DNA from: an uncultured Caryophanales bacterium
GTDB taxonomy: Bacteria; Bacillota_I; Bacilli_A; RF39; UBA660
DNA length: 9,877 nucleotides
Assembly (NCBI GenBank): GCA_947169395.1
Contig: CAMVPJ010000039.1
Coordinates: forward strand, 1 to 9,877
Reading direction: 5' to 3'
Positions 6,543 through 9,877 of the stretch are shown here, piece by piece (position 1 is the first letter of the stretch; the number at the start of each line of letters is the position of its first letter). Made by a program: the position numbers and the translations under genes. The notes beneath the pieces were generated by a model. That model worked only from the letters and a program-made list of their open reading frames with translations, had not been told where the DNA came from and searched no databases.

Positions 6543-9500
6543 ATTTTGTTTTTAATAATGATAGCTATACTAAAAGCCATACACACAATACCCACAATTA
6601 TTAGAATAATAGAAATGCTTGCTTTTGTATTAGGTACAACAACAGCATCAGAATACTTTTCAAATGATACATTTATATACTTATCCTCATCTAATTTAGT
6701 AAACTTAGGTAATGTAAGTTTGGTCTTTTTATCTGGTATTTTAATCTCTTTATCATTAATTGTAATATGTGAAATATAGTATCCATCATTAGCTTCTATA
6801 TTTATATTATCTTCTTTTGAATCTTCTTTATAATATACTTCTTCATCTCCAGATACTTTTCCACCTTCATTTAAAGACTTAACAACTATTTTATATTTTA
6901 TTCTTTCATAGACAAACTCTAAATCTATATTCCCTTCAATATATTTATACTTATCATTGTCAGGTTCTTTTACTATTTTATATCCTTCAATATCTTTTTT
7001 TGTAATTTCATATTCTTTTCCTACCTTACCAGTAGATTCTATACTAGGTATAAGTTCTTCTTTTAAATCATTTATATATTTTATATTAATAGTGCCTACT
7101 ACATCTATATATGTATTATGATTTGTTTCAACTGTTACATTTTTATCATCTGTTACTATTTTACCACTAACATGATTTGTCATTAAGTCTTCATTTAAAT
7201 CAATAGATATAAATTTTAACTCAATACTCTTAATAACGCTATATCTGTCATTTTGATAAGAGTTTATATTACCACTTATATTCCAAGTAATAGTTTTATT
7301 ATTCTCATCATATATTCCACCATCTAAATTAGAATTAGTAACATCTATTTTATAAGGTAATGTATCTACAATAGTAATATTATAATTACCAATATAATCA
7401 GTAAATAAAGCATTATAATCTATTTTATATGATACTTTATCAGAACTTGAAGTTATTTTATCTGTACCAGTTAATACCATTTCAGTATTAACATTACTAT
7501 CTTTTTTATTATAACAATAATCTACTTTTATATTATCATTACTTACAACTCCTCGATAATTATTTGATTTTGATGCAGCAGTACGATTATAGTTTTCAGG
7601 TATAGATACATTTCTCTCATAATTATCTGCATCATAATTATCACCATAATAAAGTTTTTGACTAGTTGATGATGCAATTTCATTTCTTGTATTGCAATCT
7701 AAATACTTAATATTTAAAGAAGATTCTTTTTTCTTGTAGTAATATGTAACAACGATATCATTTTCTCCTCTATTACCTGATTTATTACCATCAACTCTAA
7801 CAAATTCGTAGTTCTCTATATCTTTTTTATTTGTTGAATAATCAGTATCATTTAAAGAAATATCTTCTACATCTTCTGCAATAGAATTACCTGTGTTTAA
7901 ATCTATATATTTTGTTGTAACTTTAACATACTTCATCCACTGTGCGATATATGTTTGATTACCTGTTACAAACAATTCTTTATCTGGAGACCAACCTTTA
8001 AATATCCACCCGTCCGCACCTATTGCTTCAAATTCAGGAGTAAACTCTTCATATAAAACATTTGAATATACTGTTTCGTTAAAGTTTCCATGACTTCCAG
8101 GAAGATACTTAATTGTAAACCTTTCTCTTTCATTTGATGCATAAATAGTATTACCTGATTCAGCATCAAAAGTGAAAGTTGTTATTACATCGCTTAAATT
8201 TGTATCACTATATGTTTTAAATGAATCTCTTTTATAGTGAGGTAGATAACCAGTCTGTATATATCTATAAGTTCCACTTTCTAAATTTCTAAAGGATACC
8301 ATTCCCGCTGAATCAGTAGTTAGTTCGGATACATCCTCAAATGTATCACCGTTTTTCTTTTGCAACTTTATTGTCGCACCAACAATCTCATTTTTTGAGT
8401 CATAATCCCTAAGAAGCAACTTACTTGTTCCTCTAACATTTACAATAGATGATGGAGGATATAATTGAAAGCTAACATTTAATGGTTCTGCTTTATTATT
8501 TCCAGAAGTATCTTGCCAAGACCACAATCCCTGCATACTTTTTGTTGTTGCAACCTGAACTGTAGGAAAATCTAAATCAAGCTCAATTCCCCAAAACGCA
8601 ACTTTACCACCTATACAATTTGATGTACCAAGTTTATTTTCAAGAATACTTTTTACATTTGAATCATATGTAAAGGGTCTATAAGAATGTAAATAATCAC
8701 TAAATTTAGAAAACTCTGGATATTTTTTATTAATAAAATAATCATATGTCTTATCTAAACTAGGTTGATTACCAAAATTTATAATTATAGTTTTGGTAGT
8801 TCCATCATCATATATTCCATATTGATAATTAGCTAATCTTCTCTTAAAATCAAAGTATGTTTCACCATCATTCTGATTAATCTTTAAAAACTGGTCTATT
8901 AAATCAACAAAATACACTATATATCCAGCTTCTAAATCAACTAAATTATTTAGTAATAACATTTGCATGCCAATCTTTAAATTACTAATTCTTGCATTAA
9001 GCCCCGATGTAATCGGAACCTCTAAAACTAAATTATTAAGCTTTGCATTATCTGTTATAGCATTATTCTTATACAATTGTTTCATAGTAATTGATGGTGA
9101 ATTAAATGCTATACTCGCACTGTTATTACCTGAATTAAAAGAATACGTTGATCTATCCAGCATACTTGGTAAATTATATGTTTTTATTTTTAAATGATAT
9201 TGCATATTTCCTACAGTTAAAGGAACTATCTTATCTGTATATGTAAAAGATGCATATACATCTTTTGTAGTTATAAACGTACCATTTAAATCACTTTTTC
9301 CTACCGCATTATCAGAAAACACTAACGACATCGTTCTGTTTATACTGTCACCAGAAATCATCCACTGACCAATTTTATTATTATTACTATCATACACATT
9401 CGACCAAGTAAATCCTATATAACTATATTTTGTAGTAGTATCGGTTGCTACCTCATTAGCAAATGGAATAGTAACTGTATCACCTGATTTAATAGGACTA

Positions 9501-9715
9501 TCTGTATGAATATCCCATTCAAATTTGACAAGAAACTTTGTTGAGCCATTAATACCATTAGTTTCATCATATACAACTGAACAGTTTGGATCATTACATA
9601 CCTTAACATTTTTAACACTAAAATACTCTGATAAATCAACAGCTTTAACAAAAGTAACAGACATTATAAATAATAAAATAAAACAAATAAAATACTTAAT
9701 ATTTTTTCTAACCAT
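6530..9715 (-). CDS. Secreted, C-terminally anchored adhesin-like protein (SpaA-like, InlB-type and MucBP repeats)
   Basis: From the ATG at 9715 it has 1061 residues. Domains in order: signal peptide (1-25, cleavage after VKA); a large N-terminal beta-rich region with GDTVTIPFAN (about 26-425), perhaps Ig-like adhesin folds; a SpaA/CnaB-like domain (about 429-530); an InlB B-repeat/Flg_new-like domain (about 531-594, FKGWSPD, YIAQW); two MucBP-like repeats (about 597-663 and 666-737, KYIDLNTGN and KYLDCNTRN); a DUF11/isopeptide-type beta domain (about 740-874); a third MucBP-like repeat (about 875-938); a divergent InlB-type repeat (about 939-1022, GYYISHITINDKE); then VPNTK (1027-1031), a membrane segment and a short basic tail. 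This is the layout of Gram-positive surface adhesins; the ligand is unknown, mucin or host glycans being a guess from MucBP. A frame opens at 9727, but its first codons form the GAGGTG ribosome binding site, so 9715 is chosen. It is a single-gene unit with its own promoter and terminator. Confidence 0.88.
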   Translation of the reverse strand: MVRKNIKYFICFILLFIMSVTFVKAVDLSEYFSVKNVKVCNDPNCSVVYDETNGINGSTKFLVKFEWDIHTDSPIKSGDTVTIPFANEVATDTTTKYSYIGFTWSNVYDSNNNKIGQWMISGDSINRTMSLVFSDNAVGKSDLNGTFITTKDVYASFTYTDKIVPLTVGNMQYHLKIKTYNLPSMLDRSTYSFNSGNNSASIAFNSPSITMKQLYKNNAITDNAKLNNLVLEVPITSGLNARISNLKIGMQMLLLNNLVDLEAGYIVYFVDLIDQFLKINQNDGETYFDFKRRLANYQYGIYDDGTTKTIIINFGNQPSLDKTYDYFINKKYPEFSKFSDYLHSYRPFTYDSNVKSILENKLGTSNCIGGKVAFWGIELDLDFPTVQVATTKSMQGLWSWQDTSGNNKAEPLNVSFQLYPPSSIVNVRGTSKLLLRDYDSKNEIVGATIKLQKKNGDTFEDVSELTTDSAGMVSFRNLESGTYRYIQTGYLPHYKRDSFKTYSDTNLSDVITTFTFDAESGNTIYASNERERFTIKYLPGSHGNFNETVYSNVLYEEFTPEFEAIGADGWIFKGWSPDKELFVTGNQTYIAQWMKYVKVTTKYIDLNTGNSIAEDVEDISLNDTDYSTNKKDIENYEFVRVDGNKSGNRGENDIVVTYYYKKKESSLNIKYLDCNTRNEIASSTSQKLYYGDNYDADNYERNVSIPENYNRTAASKSNNYRGVVSNDNIKVDYCYNKKDSNVNTEMVLTGTDKITSSSDKVSYKIDYNALFTDYIGNYNITIVDTLPYKIDVTNSNLDGGIYDENNKTITWNISGNINSYQNDRYSVIKSIELKFISIDLNEDLMTNHVSGKIVTDDKNVTVETNHNTYIDVVGTINIKYINDLKEELIPSIESTGKVGKEYEITKKDIEGYKIVKEPDNDKYKYIEGNIDLEFVYERIKYKIVVKSLNEGGKVSGDEEVYYKEDSKEDNINIEANDGYYISHITINDKEIKIPDKKTKLTLPKFTKLDEDKYINVSFEKYSDAVVVPNTKASISIILIIVGIVCMAFSIAIIIKNKISVK

Positions 9716-9786
9716 AATACACCTCATTTATTTTCAATCAATCAACAGATTATATACAAAACATTATCTTCTGTTCTACTATATTG

Positions 9787-9795
9787 ATTATACCA
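9787..9795 (-). promoter_or_regulatory. Extended -10 promoter of the surface protein gene
   Basis: The minus strand reads TGGTATAAT, a perfect TATAAT with the TGn extension. The expected start point near 9780 gives a leader of about 65 nt. No good -35 hexamer is seen at 16-18 bases; the region there is a T-run. The leader contains the inverted pair AACAGA / TCTGTT (9744-9749 and 9770-9775). Confidence 0.6.
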
Positions 9796-9877
9796 TGTAT
9801 TTTAAAAAAAGAACATAAATTATCAGCAAAAAAGAGTAAATTCTAAAAATTTTTCTTCGCAAAGATTTTTTGATATA

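Noticed and set aside
9716..9727. Upstream ATG for the surface protein at 9727
   Set aside because: Its codons ATGAGGTG contain the ribosome binding site of the ATG at 9715, which directly precedes a normal signal peptide (MVRKNIKYF).
9845..9871. TCTT/AAGA mini-hairpin with A and T runs at the right edge, as a terminator
   Set aside because: The stem is only 4 bp without bulges and no upstream gene is visible, so it cannot be separated from AT-rich background.

Overview
This is a strongly AT-rich window in which every supported gene lies on the minus strand. The gene set (RF2 with its programmed frameshift, FtsEX, YutD, the sporulation protein YunB, GGAGG-type ribosome binding sites) points to a low-GC Gram-positive bacterium of the Bacilli/Firmicutes. 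The large surface protein looks like those of gut-associated, often uncultured members (Erysipelotrichales or RF39-like), but that placement is inference. Tryptophan is encoded by TGG and RF2 is intact, so the standard bacterial code is used and not the Mycoplasma code.

Layout in the direction of transcription (right to left). (1) 9877-6530: a promoter with an extended -10 box drives a 1061-residue secreted, wall- or membrane-anchored adhesin-like protein. It contains a degenerate SpaA/CnaB domain, an InlB-type repeat, MucBP repeats and a C-terminal VPNTK plus membrane anchor. It ends in a clear intrinsic terminator. (2) 6461-2838: an extended -10 promoter starts a compact housekeeping operon, prfB - YitT/DUF2179 membrane protein - ftsE - ftsX. 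Gaps are 18 nt, 1 nt and a 1-nt overlap. This order matches my recollection of Bacillus prfB-yvjA-(cccB)-ftsE-ftsX. A hairpin with a run of seven T follows ftsX. (3) 2799-249: yunB, then yutD and a DUF2779 nuclease-like gene. yutD has its own promoter (TTGAAT-17-TATAAT) overlapping the end of yunB, and the DUF2779 gene follows after 17 nt. (4) 248-1: no convincing gene. It holds a weak hairpin after the DUF2779 gene and a leftward extended -10 promoter candidate near the window edge.

How the genes fit together: RF2 terminates translation at UGA and UAA and controls its own level by frameshifting. FtsE and FtsX form the membrane ABC complex that controls wall hydrolases at division. YunB is needed for spore formation. 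YutD and the YitT protein are conserved Firmicutes proteins of unknown function. The DUF2779 protein joins a Cas4/RecB-like nuclease half to an RNase H-like DEDDy exonuclease half. There is no mobile element, CRISPR array, tRNA or rRNA in the window. The most notable items are the intact frameshift element (the prfB start lies 52 nt upstream of the simple ORF start), corrected starts for four genes, the dual-nuclease DUF2779 protein, and the unusual features of the surface protein.
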